From an uncultured Bradyrhizobium sp. (GTDB lineage Bacteria; Pseudomonadota; Alphaproteobacteria; Rhizobiales; Xanthobacteraceae), in assembly GCF_947648125.1 (NCBI RefSeq), contig NZ_CANSMR010000038.1, positions 1 to 58,586 on the forward strand: a stretch of DNA of 58,586 bases, read 5' to 3'. This document shows, piece by piece, positions 1-8,455 of the stretch. The notes beneath the pieces were generated by a model. The model saw only the letters and a list, made by a program, of their open reading frames with translations, was not told the origin of the DNA and made no database searches. Each line of letters opens with the position of its first letter. Within the stretch, counting starts at the first letter, position 1. Both the position numbers and the translations under genes were made by a program.

Positions 1-21
1 AACCCGACCCTGTGGTTATGG

Positions 22-41
22 GTCCCTGCTTTCGCAGGGAC
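22..41. repeat. Short palindromic repeat, GTCCCTGC family
   Basis: Arms GTCCCTGC and GCAGGGAC enclose a TTTC loop. A longer copy in the opposite orientation (loop GAAA) lies at 39161-39186. It lies just downstream of the OmpA-like gene, which is read leftwards, so its hairpin could also end that transcript. No U-tract is visible. Confidence 0.6.
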
Positions 42-113
42 GACGATTGTGGATGCAGGCCGTGCCACATTCAGTGTCGTCCTGGCGAAGCGGAGCGCGG
101 AGGCGTGTGCCGC

Positions 114-1142
114 CTAGCGTTCCGTCAGCTTCAGCTCGATGCGGCGGTTGCGCTTGTAGGCGTCTTCGGTCTGCGCGGTGTCGAGCGGCTGGAATTCGGC
201 GAAGCCGGCGGCGACCAGGCGCTGCGCCGGCACGCCGAGCGAGACCAGATATTGCACCACCGAGATCGCGCGCGCAGAGGACAGCTCCCAGTTCGACTTG
301 AACAGCGGGCTGTTGATCGGCCGGACGTCGGTGTGGCCGTCGACCCGCAGCACCCAGGCGATTTCGGCCGGGATCTGCTTGTCGAGATCGATCAACGCAT
401 TCGCCACGGTGTCGAGCTCGGTCTTGCCTTCCGGCAGCAGCGTCGCCTGGCCGGTATCGAAGAACACTTCGGACTGGAACACGAAGCGGTCGCCGACGAT
501 GCGGATATCGGGACGGTTACCGAGGATCGCGCGCAGCCGGCCGAAGAATTCCGAGCGGTACTTCGACAATTCCTGCACCCGCTGCGCCAGCGCGACGTTG
601 AGGCGCGAGCCGAGATCGGCGATCCGGCTCTGCGATTCCTTGTCGCGCTTCTCGGAGGCGTCGAGCGCCTCCTCGAGCGCGGCGAGCTGGCGGCGCAGCG
701 CGCTGATCTGCTGGTTCAGCACCTCGATCTGCGCCAGCGCGCGCGACGACACGCTCTTCTCGGACTCCAGCGCCTTGTTGAGTTCGTTGGCACGGCCCTG
801 GGCGTCGTTGCCGGAATTGGCCAGCCCCTCATAGAGCCCCTTCATGCGGTCGCGCTCGCCCTCGGCAGAGGCGAGGCCGGCGCGAAGCTGCGACACCTGG
901 TCGTCGAGCGTCAGCTTGGAGAGCTTCTCCAGCGACAGCAGGTCGTTGAGCTGGGCGATCTTGGCGTTGAGCTGCTCCAGCGCCTTGTCCTTGCCGGTGA
1001 CCTCCTGGGACAGGAAGAATTGCACGACGAGGAACACCGACAGCAGGAACACGATCGACAGCACCAGCGTCGACAGCGCGTCGACAAAGCCGGGCCAGTA
1101 GTTGAAGCCGGATTCGCTGCGGCGCGAGCGGGCGAGGGCCAT
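114..1142 (-). CDS. OmpA/MotB-like peptidoglycan-binding protein with coiled coil
   Basis: This is the peptidoglycan-anchoring half of a MotA/MotB- or ExbB/ExbD-like pair. A basic N-terminus is followed by one membrane segment at about residues 18-42. A long Gln/Leu/Glu-rich coiled coil runs to about residue 205, and a C-terminal OmpA domain carries FFDTG, VDGHTD and the closing RNRRIEL. The protein is about 342 aa. The ATG at 1140-1142 is preferred over the TTG one codon earlier because GAGGAG lies about 8 nt upstream. The MotA/ExbB-like partner is encoded just upstream across a 140-bp repeat. No flagellar genes are present, so a proton-driven envelope machine is likelier than a flagellar stator. 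That role is inferred. Confidence 0.85.
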   Translation of the reverse strand: MALARSRRSESGFNYWPGFVDALSTLVLSIVFLLSVFLVVQFFLSQEVTGKDKALEQLNAKIAQLNDLLSLEKLSKLTLDDQVSQLRAGLASAEGERDRMKGLYEGLANSGNDAQGRANELNKALESEKSVSSRALAQIEVLNQQISALRRQLAALEEALDASEKRDKESQSRIADLGSRLNVALAQRVQELSKYRSEFFGRLRAILGNRPDIRIVGDRFVFQSEVFFDTGQATLLPEGKTELDTVANALIDLDKQIPAEIAWVLRVDGHTDVRPINSPLFKSNWELSSARAISVVQYLVSLGVPAQRLVAAGFAEFQPLDTAQTEDAYKRNRRIELKLTER

Positions 1143-1163
1143 CAAGCATTCTCCTCAACTCTC

Positions 1164-1277
1164 GTGTCCCGGACGCGGTGCAGCGTGCAACGCTGCGGCG
1201 CAGAGCCGGGACCCATGAACTCTGTGTGCCCCGGCTCTGCAGCGCATCACTTCGTGCTGCGCAGCGTCCGGGGCGCG
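1164..1277. repeat. Imperfect palindromic intergenic repeat
   Basis: The outer arms TCCCGGACGC and GCGTCCGGGG enclose nested complementary stretches (GTGCAGCG.., CTGCGCAG). This fills the gap between the MotA-like and OmpA-like genes. The fold would give a long cruciform or a stem in the two-gene transcript, which could lower expression of the downstream partner. Confidence 0.65.
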
Positions 1278-1282
1278 CGTTC

Positions 1283-2311
1283 CTAGCTCTTCTCGGGTTG
1301 GCGCGCGAGGCGCTCGAGCAGCCGCTTGATCTCGCGGTTCTGCTCGCCCTGGCCGTCGGCCCATTCGCGGATCATCTGCTGCTCGGTGCGCATATGTGCA
1401 ACCAGCCCCTGGATCGCCTCGGCAAGATTGGCCATCGCCGCCGTGGTGCTGCGGCCGCCGCCGCCGGCGCCACCTTCCTCGAAGGTCGCACGCAGCCGGT
1501 CGATCGCGCCCTGCAGGTCGGCACCGCCGGCGCCGACACCGTCGCCGGAAATGCCGCGCACGGTGGTGGCGAGCCAGTCCTCGAGGTCGGTGTAGAAGCG
1601 GTTCTGGGCCTGGCTCGATTGCAAATCGAGGAAGCCGAGGATCAGCGAGCCGGCGAGGCCGAACAGCGAGGACGAGAACGAAATGCCCATGCCGCCGAGC
1701 GGGGCGGCGAGGCCCTCCTTCAACGTGTCGAACAGCGCGCCGGCGTCGCCGCCGACCTTGAGCCCGTCGATCACTTTGCCGACCGAGCCCACTGTCTCGA
1801 TCAGGCCCCAGAAGGTGCCGAGCAGGCCGAGGAACACCAGCAGGCCGGTCATGTAACGCGAGATGTCGCGGGCTTCATCGAGGCGGGTTGCGATCGAATC
1901 GAGCAGATGCCGCATGGTCTGCTGCGAGATCGACATCCGCCCGGTGCGCTCGCCGCCGAGGATCGCGGCCATCGGGGCAAGCAGGGTCGGACGGCGCTCG
2001 ATTGCGAGGCCGGGATCGGCGATGCGGAAATTATTGACCCAGGCGACCTCGGGATAGAGCCGGATCACCTGGCGGAACGCCAGGATGATGCCGATCAGCA
2101 GCACCGCGCCGATCAGGGCGTTCAGCCCGGGATTGGCGAAGAAGGCGGTGACGATCTGCTTGTACAGCACGACCCCGACCAGGCTGCAGAGCACCAGGAA
2201 CACCAGCATCCGCACCAGGAAGATCCTGGGCGAGGACAGCTTGCTCAGTTCGATCTCCATGTCGGAGCGGGAAGGGGGCATTGCCGGGTCATCCGTTCGC
2301 GAAGGCCGCAT
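1283..2311 (-). CDS. MotA/TolQ/ExbB-family proton channel-like protein
   Basis: This is an integral membrane protein of about 342 aa, read immediately upstream of the OmpA-like gene. Two hydrophobic segments lie near the N-terminus (around LVFLVLCSLVGVVLY and LIGAVLLIGIILAF). A further pair lies in the middle, including LLVFLGLLGTFWGLI and the Gly/Ser-rich segment GMGISFSSSLFGLAGSLI typical of MotA/ExbB pores. A Gly-rich linker and a charged helical tail follow. The ATG at 2309-2311 is chosen because upstream codons look non-coding; an ATG at about 2281 is also possible. The pair probably forms a stator-like complex that couples proton flow to peptidoglycan-linked movement. Confidence 0.85.
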   Translation of the reverse strand: MRPSRTDDPAMPPSRSDMEIELSKLSSPRIFLVRMLVFLVLCSLVGVVLYKQIVTAFFANPGLNALIGAVLLIGIILAFRQVIRLYPEVAWVNNFRIADPGLAIERRPTLLAPMAAILGGERTGRMSISQQTMRHLLDSIATRLDEARDISRYMTGLLVFLGLLGTFWGLIETVGSVGKVIDGLKVGGDAGALFDTLKEGLAAPLGGMGISFSSSLFGLAGSLILGFLDLQSSQAQNRFYTDLEDWLATTVRGISGDGVGAGGADLQGAIDRLRATFEEGGAGGGGRSTTAAMANLAEAIQGLVAHMRTEQQMIREWADGQGEQNREIKRLLERLARQPEKS

Positions 2312-2823
2312 CTGCCAGCAATATGGCACAGCGGCGGAGTGAGGAAAGCCGAATCCAAAGGCGGATGGCATAACCTTGGGTTGAGACCGGGCAGAGTGTT
2401 GCCGCTTTGCGCAGCATTCCGGCGCTTCGGCGCATCAGCCTGTTCGGAAGGCGCCAATCCCACGCGCGGGTCGCGAGACGACCTCGGGTTGCACACATCG
2501 CCGGGCGAGGCGCGCCGCGATCGGCGATTCGCGCGCCGCGCATTGCGACTTTGCAATCTGCGGCATTCCCGCACAGGCAAAAGGCGTTTTCCCGCTCACG
2601 CAGTCCTTAACGCATTTCCACAGCCTGCGATGGAACCCGCTCACAATGCAGTGACCCGATAAAACATGTTGCGAAATCAGGGTGATAGCGTTCTGTGACA
2701 ATGAGCCGCCGAAAAACGCATTGCGTCGCAGCAACGAGATTTTATTTTCACCGCAGCAACGCGAGCGCTGTCGCCGTGACACCGCCGTTCGTTTGTTCAA
2801 ACCTCTCAGGGGCGATCATCTCA
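2312..2823. other. Gene-free divergent region before the RND operon
   Basis: These 512 bp separate the leftward MotA-like gene from the rightward efflux adaptor. Open frames here are short and lack protein-like composition. An AT-richer patch at about 2655-2775 is the likeliest promoter area for the efflux genes. I see no convincing regulator palindrome and no regulator gene beside it. Confidence 0.5.
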
Positions 2824-4026
2824 ATGTCTGGACTTCGCGCGCAATCGGCATGCATTGCTCTGATGCTGGCCGTGACGGCGCCACTGCTTGCTGGCTGCGA
2901 CGAGCCGAATTCCGCGACCGCCGCCGTGCAAGCACCCGAGCCGGACGTCAGTGTCGTCACCGTGAAGCAGCAGGCGCGCGCGATGGTGCGCGAGCTGCCG
3001 GGCCGCATCGCGCCGACCCGCGTTTCCGAGGTGCGCCCGCGCGTCTCGGGCATCGTCGTCAACCGCATGTTCCACCAGGGCAGCGAGGTGAAGGTCGGCG
3101 ATCCCCTGTACCAGATCGATCCGCGCCCGTTCGAAGTCGAATTGCAGTCGACCGAGGCGGCGCTGGCGCGCGCCAAGGCCGTGCTCGAGCAGACCTCGCT
3201 GCAGGCGCGCCGTATCGCCACCCTCACCAACCAGCGCGCGACCTCGGAGGCCGAGAACGAGAAGGCGATCGCCAACCTGAAGCAGGCCGAAGCCGACGTG
3301 CAGGGCCGTGAGGCCGACGTCGCGCGCGCGAAACTCAATCTGGACTATGCAACGATCCGCGCGCCGATCGACGGCATCATCGGTGCTGCCGTCATCAGCG
3401 AAGGCGCGCTCGTCGTGCAGAACGACGCCGCGAGCCTTGCGACCATCCAGCAGCTCGATCCGATCTATGCCGACTTCCAGCAGTCGGTCACCGAGATGAA
3501 CCAGCTTCGTCGCGCCTTCGAGAACGGCGATCTCGACCGCATCGAGTCCGACGCGATGAAGGTGCGTCTCGTGCTCGACGACGGCTCGATCTATCCGCTG
3601 CCGGGCAAGCTGTTGTTCTCCGACGCCAAGGTCGACGCCCATACCGGGCAGGTCACCCTGCGCGGTGAGTTCCCGAATCCGAATCGAGTCCTGCTGCCGG
3701 GCATGTATGTCCGCGTGCAGATTGAGCAGGGCATCGACACCGATGCGATCGCCGTGCCGCAGCAGGCGATCCAGCGCAATGGCGGCGGCGGCAGCGAGGT
3801 GTTCGTCGTCAAGGGCGACAATCACGTCGCGGTGCAGCCGGTGCGCACCGGCTCGCTGCAGGGCGGTTCCTGGTTCGTGACCGAAGGCCTCAAGGCCGGC
3901 GACAAGGTCGTCGTCGAGGGTTTCCAGAAATTCGCCGCCGGCGACAAGGTGCGACCGCTGGCCTGGCGTGAGATCGACGCTGCTGCGGCACCGGATTCGC
4001 AGCAGACCGCGCACGCGGTGAAGTGA
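2824..4026 (+). CDS. RND efflux periplasmic adaptor (AcrA/MexA-like lipoprotein)
   Basis: This is a membrane-fusion protein linking an inner-membrane RND pump to an outer-membrane channel. It is about 400 aa. A lipoprotein signal ends in LLAGC near residue 24, so the mature protein should be lipidated. A biotinyl-lipoyl half-motif (VRPRVSGIV), an alpha-hairpin rich in Ala/Glu/Gln/Arg (about 95-175), the second lipoyl half (IRAPIDGIIG) and beta-barrel/membrane-proximal domains follow in order. The ATG at 2824 is chosen because it directly precedes the signal peptide; an in-frame start at 2695 would add 43 unlikely residues. The pump gene starts 6 nt after the stop, so the two are surely one operon. 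Confidence 0.93.
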   Translation: MSGLRAQSACIALMLAVTAPLLAGCDEPNSATAAVQAPEPDVSVVTVKQQARAMVRELPGRIAPTRVSEVRPRVSGIVVNRMFHQGSEVKVGDPLYQIDPRPFEVELQSTEAALARAKAVLEQTSLQARRIATLTNQRATSEAENEKAIANLKQAEADVQGREADVARAKLNLDYATIRAPIDGIIGAAVISEGALVVQNDAASLATIQQLDPIYADFQQSVTEMNQLRRAFENGDLDRIESDAMKVRLVLDDGSIYPLPGKLLFSDAKVDAHTGQVTLRGEFPNPNRVLLPGMYVRVQIEQGIDTDAIAVPQQAIQRNGGGGSEVFVVKGDNHVAVQPVRTGSLQGGSWFVTEGLKAGDKVVVEGFQKFAAGDKVRPLAWREIDAAAAPDSQQTAHAVK

Positions 4027-4032
4027 TCCGAC

Positions 4033-7000
4033 ATGCCCGGCTTTTTCATCGACAGGCCGATCTTCGCCTGGGTCGTCGCGCTGTTCATCTGTCTGGTCGG
4101 CGCGATCTCGATTCCGCTGCTCGCGGTCGCGCAGTATCCGATCATCGCGCCGCCCTCGATCTCGATCTCGACGAGCTATCCCGGCGCGTCGCCTGAAAAC
4201 CTCTACAACAGCGTCACGCGGCTGATCGAGGAGGAGCTCAACGGCGCCGCCAACATCCTGAACTTCGAATCGACCTCCGACTCGCTCGGCCAGGTCGAGA
4301 TCATCGCCAACTTCAAGCCGGGCACCGACACCAGCCAGGCCTCGGTCGAGGTACAGAACCGCCTCAAGCGCGTCGAGGCGCGGTTGCCGCGCGCCGTGAT
4401 CCAGCAGGGCATCCTGGTCGAGGAAGCCTCGTCGGCCGTGCTGCAGATCATCACGCTGAACTCGACCGACGGCTCGCTGGATGAAGTGGGCCTCGGCGAC
4501 TTCATGATCCGCAACGTGCTGGGCGAGGTGCGCCGTATCCCCGGCGTCGGCCGCGCCACGCTCTATTCGACCGAGCGTTCGCTGCGCATCTGGATCGATC
4601 CGGCCAAGCTGGTCGGCTACGGCCTGTCCGCCGACGACGTCAACAAGGCGATTACGGCGCAGAACGCCCAGGTCGCCTCCGGCAGCATCGGCGCCGAACC
4701 GAGCACCGACACGCAGAAGATCTCCGCGCAGGTCCTGGTGAAGGGCCAGCTGTCCTCGCCCGACGAGTTCGGCGCGATCATCCTGCGCGCCAATGCCGAC
4801 GGCTCGACGGTCCGCCTGCGCGACGTCGCGCGGATCGAGATCGGCGGTCTCAGCTACCAGTTCAACACCCGTCTCGACGGCAAGCCGACCGCCGGCCTTT
4901 CGGTGCTGCTGTCGCCGAAGGGCAATGCGCTGGCGACCGCGAGCGCGGTCGAAGCCAAGATGAAGGAGCTGTCGCGCTTCTTCCCGGCCAATATCTCCTA
5001 CGAGATTCCCTACAACATCACGCCCGTCGTGAAGGCCTCGATCGAGAAGGTCCTGATGACGCTGGTCGAGGCGGTGGTGCTGGTATTCATCGTGATGTTC
5101 CTGTTCCTGCAGAACATCCGCTACACCATCATTCCGACCATCGTGGTTCCGGTGGCGCTGCTCGGCGCCTGCGCGACGCTGATGATCGCGGGTTTCTCGA
5201 TCAACATGCTGACCATGTTCGGCATGGTGCTGGCGGTCGGCATCCTGGTCGACGACGCCATCGTCGTGGTCGAGAACGTCGAACGCATCATGGCAGAGGA
5301 GGGCCTGCCGCCGAAGGAAGCCACCAAGAAGGCGATGTCGCAGATATCAGGCGCCATCATCGGCATCACGCTGGTGCTGATGGCGGTGTTCGTGCCGATG
5401 GCGTTCTTCCCCGGCTCGGTCGGCATCATCTACCGCCAGTTCTCGGTCACCATGGTGGCGGCGATCGCGTTCTCGGCGCTGCTCGCGCTGTCGCTGACGC
5501 CGGCGCTGTGCGCGACGCTGCTCAAGCCGGTCGAGAAGGGTCACGGCCATGCCCGCAAGGGCGTGTTCGGCGCCTTCAATCGCGTGCTCGACAGCAGCCG
5601 CGCGGGCTATGTCACCACCGTGCAGGGTGGGCTGAAGCGCACCGGTCGCCTGATGCTGATCTATCTCGTGCTGTTCGTGGGCGTCGCCTACGGCTTCGTG
5701 CGGCTGCCGGGCGGCTTCCTGCCGGTCGACGACCAGGGCTTCATCACGACCGACGTGCAGACGCCGTCGGAGTCGTCCTATGCGCGGACCGAAGCTGCGG
5801 TCGAGCAGGTCGAGAAATACCTGAAGGATCGCGCCGGCATCGAGAACGTCACGTTCCTCACCGGCTTCAGCTTCCTCGGCCAGGGCATGAACACCGCACA
5901 GGCCTTCATCACGCTGAAGGACTGGTCGGAGCGCGGCTCGAAGGATTCCGCCGCCGCCATCGTTGCCGATATCAACCGCGACCTGTCGTCGACGATCCGC
6001 GATGCCAGGATCTCGGCGCTGCAGCCGCCGCCGATCGACAACCTCGGCAACTCCTCGGGCTTCTCGTTCCGCCTGCAGGACCGCGGTCAGAAGGGCTATG
6101 CGGCGCTGATCGCGGCGTCCGACCGCCTGATCGCGGAGGCGAATGCCAGTCCCGTGTTGCAGAAGGTCTATGTCGAGGGCCTGCCGCCGGCGCCGCAGGT
6201 CAATCTGATGATCGACCGTGAGAAGGCGGGCGCGTTCGGCCTCACCTTCGAGGACATCAACAACACGATCTCGACCAACCTCGGCTCGAACTACATCAAC
6301 GACTTCCCGAACCGCGGGCGGATGCAGCGCGTCATCGTGCAGGCCGACAAGACCAGCCGCATGAACGCGGACGACATCCTGAATTACAATGTGAAGAACA
6401 GCCGCGGTCAGTTGGTGCCGTTCTCGGCCTTCGCCACCATCGAATGGTCGAAGGGGCCCACTCAAATCGCGGGCTTTAACTACTATCCGGCGGTGCGCAT
6501 CTCCGGCGAGGCGAAGCCGGGCTTCACCTCGGGTGACGCGATCGCGGAGATGGAGCGGCTTGCCGACAAGCTGCCGCGCGGCTTCGGCTATGAGTGGACC
6601 GGCCAGTCGCTGCAGGAGAAGCTGTCGGGCTCACAGGCGCCGTTCCTGCTCGCGCTGTCGGTGCTCGTGGTGTTCCTGCTGCTCGCCGCACTCTATGAGA
6701 GCTGGACCATTCCGCTCGCGGTGCTGCTCACGATTCCGCTCGGCATTCTCGGCGCGGTGGTGGCGGCAACGCTGCGCGGGCTGTCCAACGACGTCTATTT
6801 CACCGTCGGCCTGATCACCATCATCGGCCTCGCCGCCAAGGACGCGATCCTGATCATCGAGTTCGCCAAGGATCTGCGCGCGCAGGGCAAGCCGCTGGTC
6901 GAGGCGACCATCGAGGCGTGCAGCTTGCGCTTCCGCCCGATCCTGATGACCGGTCTCGCTTTCGTCTGCGGCGTGCTGCCGATGGCGATCGCCACCGGTG

Positions 7001-7191
7001 CCGGCGGCGCCAGCCAGCAGGCGCTCGGCACGTCGGTGATGGGCGGCATGATCGCCGTCGTGATCCTCGCGCTGCTCCTGGTGCCGGTGTTCTTCGTCAG
7101 CGTGCAGCGTGTGCTGGCGGGAGATCGCGAGAAGGCGCCGGAGAACGCCGAAGTCTACGGCCCGCCTGCGCCGGCGAGGATCGGTCACTGA
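4033..7191 (+). CDS. RND multidrug efflux permease (AcrB/MexB-like, HAE-1)
   Basis: This is a proton-driven tripartite efflux pump, 1052 aa, which is full length for HAE-1. The N-terminus (MPGFFIDRPIFAWVVA) is typical, with large periplasmic loops after TM1 and TM7. The proton-relay residues are visible: paired Asp in GILVDDAIVVVENVERI (TM4) and Lys in GLAAKDAILIIEFAKD (TM10). It follows the adaptor by 6 nt. No outer-membrane factor gene or local TetR repressor flanks the pair, so the channel must be encoded elsewhere. Hydrophobic drugs, bile-type compounds or plant phenolics are plausible substrates, but specificity cannot be read from sequence. Confidence 0.96.
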   Translation: MPGFFIDRPIFAWVVALFICLVGAISIPLLAVAQYPIIAPPSISISTSYPGASPENLYNSVTRLIEEELNGAANILNFESTSDSLGQVEIIANFKPGTDTSQASVEVQNRLKRVEARLPRAVIQQGILVEEASSAVLQIITLNSTDGSLDEVGLGDFMIRNVLGEVRRIPGVGRATLYSTERSLRIWIDPAKLVGYGLSADDVNKAITAQNAQVASGSIGAEPSTDTQKISAQVLVKGQLSSPDEFGAIILRANADGSTVRLRDVARIEIGGLSYQFNTRLDGKPTAGLSVLLSPKGNALATASAVEAKMKELSRFFPANISYEIPYNITPVVKASIEKVLMTLVEAVVLVFIVMFLFLQNIRYTIIPTIVVPVALLGACATLMIAGFSINMLTMFGMVLAVGILVDDAIVVVENVERIMAEEGLPPKEATKKAMSQISGAIIGITLVLMAVFVPMAFFPGSVGIIYRQFSVTMVAAIAFSALLALSLTPALCATLLKPVEKGHGHARKGVFGAFNRVLDSSRAGYVTTVQGGLKRTGRLMLIYLVLFVGVAYGFVRLPGGFLPVDDQGFITTDVQTPSESSYARTEAAVEQVEKYLKDRAGIENVTFLTGFSFLGQGMNTAQAFITLKDWSERGSKDSAAAIVADINRDLSSTIRDARISALQPPPIDNLGNSSGFSFRLQDRGQKGYAALIAASDRLIAEANASPVLQKVYVEGLPPAPQVNLMIDREKAGAFGLTFEDINNTISTNLGSNYINDFPNRGRMQRVIVQADKTSRMNADDILNYNVKNSRGQLVPFSAFATIEWSKGPTQIAGFNYYPAVRISGEAKPGFTSGDAIAEMERLADKLPRGFGYEWTGQSLQEKLSGSQAPFLLALSVLVVFLLLAALYESWTIPLAVLLTIPLGILGAVVAATLRGLSNDVYFTVGLITIIGLAAKDAILIIEFAKDLRAQGKPLVEATIEACSLRFRPILMTGLAFVCGVLPMAIATGAGGASQQALGTSVMGGMIAVVILALLLVPVFFVSVQRVLAGDREKAPENAEVYGPPAPARIGH

Positions 7192-7241
7192 TGTTCGAGA
7201 CGACGGCCGACCAGCTCAGCGGCTTGCTTTCGCATGCCGAC

Positions 7242-7266
7242 CAATCCAGATTGCATCTCTGGATTG
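7242..7266 (+). terminator. Hairpin after the efflux operon
   Basis: A perfect 9-bp stem, CAATCCAGA with TCTGGATTG and a 7-nt loop, begins 51 nt after the pump stop codon and ends 42 nt before the ATPase start. No U-run follows, so it is a candidate processing or weak termination signal rather than a classic intrinsic terminator. Confidence 0.45.
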
Positions 7267-7307
7267 AACGGGGGGCGTACAGGCAACCCGGGGATTGAGG
7301 GTATGTG

Positions 7308-8441
7308 ATGCGGCCGACCGATATTGCGATCTCGAATTATCGCTCCATTCGCCGGCTCACCATGCCCATTCAACCGCTGTCGGTCTTCATCGGCGAGAAT
7401 GGCGTCGGCAAGTCCAATCTCTACAAGTCCCTGTCGCTGCTGCGCGACGCGGCGACCGGCCGGATCACGCGCACGATCGCCGACGAGGGTGGGCTGAACT
7501 CGGTCTGCTGGTCCGGCTTTCGCAAGCGGGGCGAGGATGGACGGCTGCGGCTGGCGGCCAGATTCGAACACGTCAATTACTCGATCGAGCTCGGACATCC
7601 CGGCCCGGTCGAGGCGGCGTTTCCCGGCGAGCCGATGATCAAGTCCGAACGCATCGAGGCGATCCACGGCAAGCGGAAGGTCCTGATGATGGAGCGGACC
7701 AATTCGCACGTCAGCGTCCGCGGCGAGACCGGCGCCTGGAGCGAGCACAAGAATGCGGTGCTACCATCGGAAACCGCGCTCGCGGATTTTCTCGACGGCA
7801 AAGCGTGCCCCGAGATCGACCTGATCCGAAACGCGCTGCAGAGCTGGCGCTTCTATCACGATTTCCGTACCGATCCGGGCTCGCCGATCCGCAAGCCTTG
7901 TCTGGCGATCACGACGCCGTCGCTGAGCGCTGATGGCAGCGATCTGGCTGCGGCCTTGGCAACGCTCAGCGCGATCAGGCAAGATGCGGTCGATCTGCAG
8001 GATGCGATCGACGACGCGTTCCCGGGCGCCGAACTGCGGGCATGGGCGGAAAACGGGCGGTGCGAATTCGAGCTGCAGCAGGCGGACGTGCCGCGTCCGT
8101 TCAAGGCGCACGAACTATCCGACGGCACGCTGAAATATATCTGCCTGCTCGCCGTGTTCATGGGCTATCGGCTGCCGCCGTTCATCGCGCTGAACGAACC
8201 CGAGACCAGCCTGCATCCATCGCTGCTGGCGCCATTGGCGAGGCTGATCGCCAGGGCGTCGCGCCGCGCCGACATCTGGATCGTCACCCATTCGGAGCCT
8301 TTGATGGAGGCGCTGCGGAGCGAGAGCTCGGTGCCGCTGCGCCGGGTGGTCAAGGCGAAGGGCGCCACGGCCATCGAGGGCCTGACGCTCGGCGGTGAAT
8401 TTCGTGACGGCGAAGACGACGAGGATGACGACGACGACTAG
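7308..8441 (+). CDS. AAA (AAA_21/RecF-like) ATPase
   Basis: This is a 377-aa SMC/ABC-type ATPase without a coiled coil. The N-terminal ISNYRSI strand precedes a Walker A motif (GENGVGKSN, about residue 30). A signature-like motif ELSDGT sits near 272, and a Walker B region reads FIALNEPETSLHP, with Asn where the usual Asp stands. The switch His is in WIVTHSEPL. The C-terminus is an acidic run of Asp/Glu after a Gly/Glu linker. No TOPRIM, HNH or other nuclease domain or partner gene is beside it. ATG 7308 is preferred over the adjoining GTG at 7305. Its function is unknown; such orphan ATPases occur in both housekeeping and defence settings. Confidence 0.85.
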   Translation: MRPTDIAISNYRSIRRLTMPIQPLSVFIGENGVGKSNLYKSLSLLRDAATGRITRTIADEGGLNSVCWSGFRKRGEDGRLRLAARFEHVNYSIELGHPGPVEAAFPGEPMIKSERIEAIHGKRKVLMMERTNSHVSVRGETGAWSEHKNAVLPSETALADFLDGKACPEIDLIRNALQSWRFYHDFRTDPGSPIRKPCLAITTPSLSADGSDLAAALATLSAIRQDAVDLQDAIDDAFPGAELRAWAENGRCEFELQQADVPRPFKAHELSDGTLKYICLLAVFMGYRLPPFIALNEPETSLHPSLLAPLARLIARASRRADIWIVTHSEPLMEALRSESSVPLRRVVKAKGATAIEGLTLGGEFRDGEDDEDDDDD

Positions 8442-8455
8442 ATCGAGCCGTCGCG

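Noticed and set aside
12-1286. Long open frames opposite real genes (also 2821-4014 -, 5347-6465 -, 16825-18156 +, 24377-26302 +, 36444-37721 -, 41078-42535 -)
   Set aside because: High GC lengthens antisense frames. Their products are Arg/Ala/His-rich and lack motifs, while the opposite strand encodes recognised families.
114-2311. Zorya-type (ZorA-ZorB) defence module
   Set aside because: The pair has a MotA-like and OmpA-like layout, but no ZorC, ZorD or ZorE gene is near, and the long coil is on the OmpA side. Housekeeping stator-like pairs look the same.
2435-2800. Minus-strand 121-codon frame before the efflux adaptor
   Set aside because: Composition is Arg/Cys-rich with no motif, and it spans the likely promoter.
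7308-8441. Anti-phage defence ATPase
   Set aside because: No nuclease, methylase or toxin partner is adjacent, and the ATPase alone is not diagnostic.
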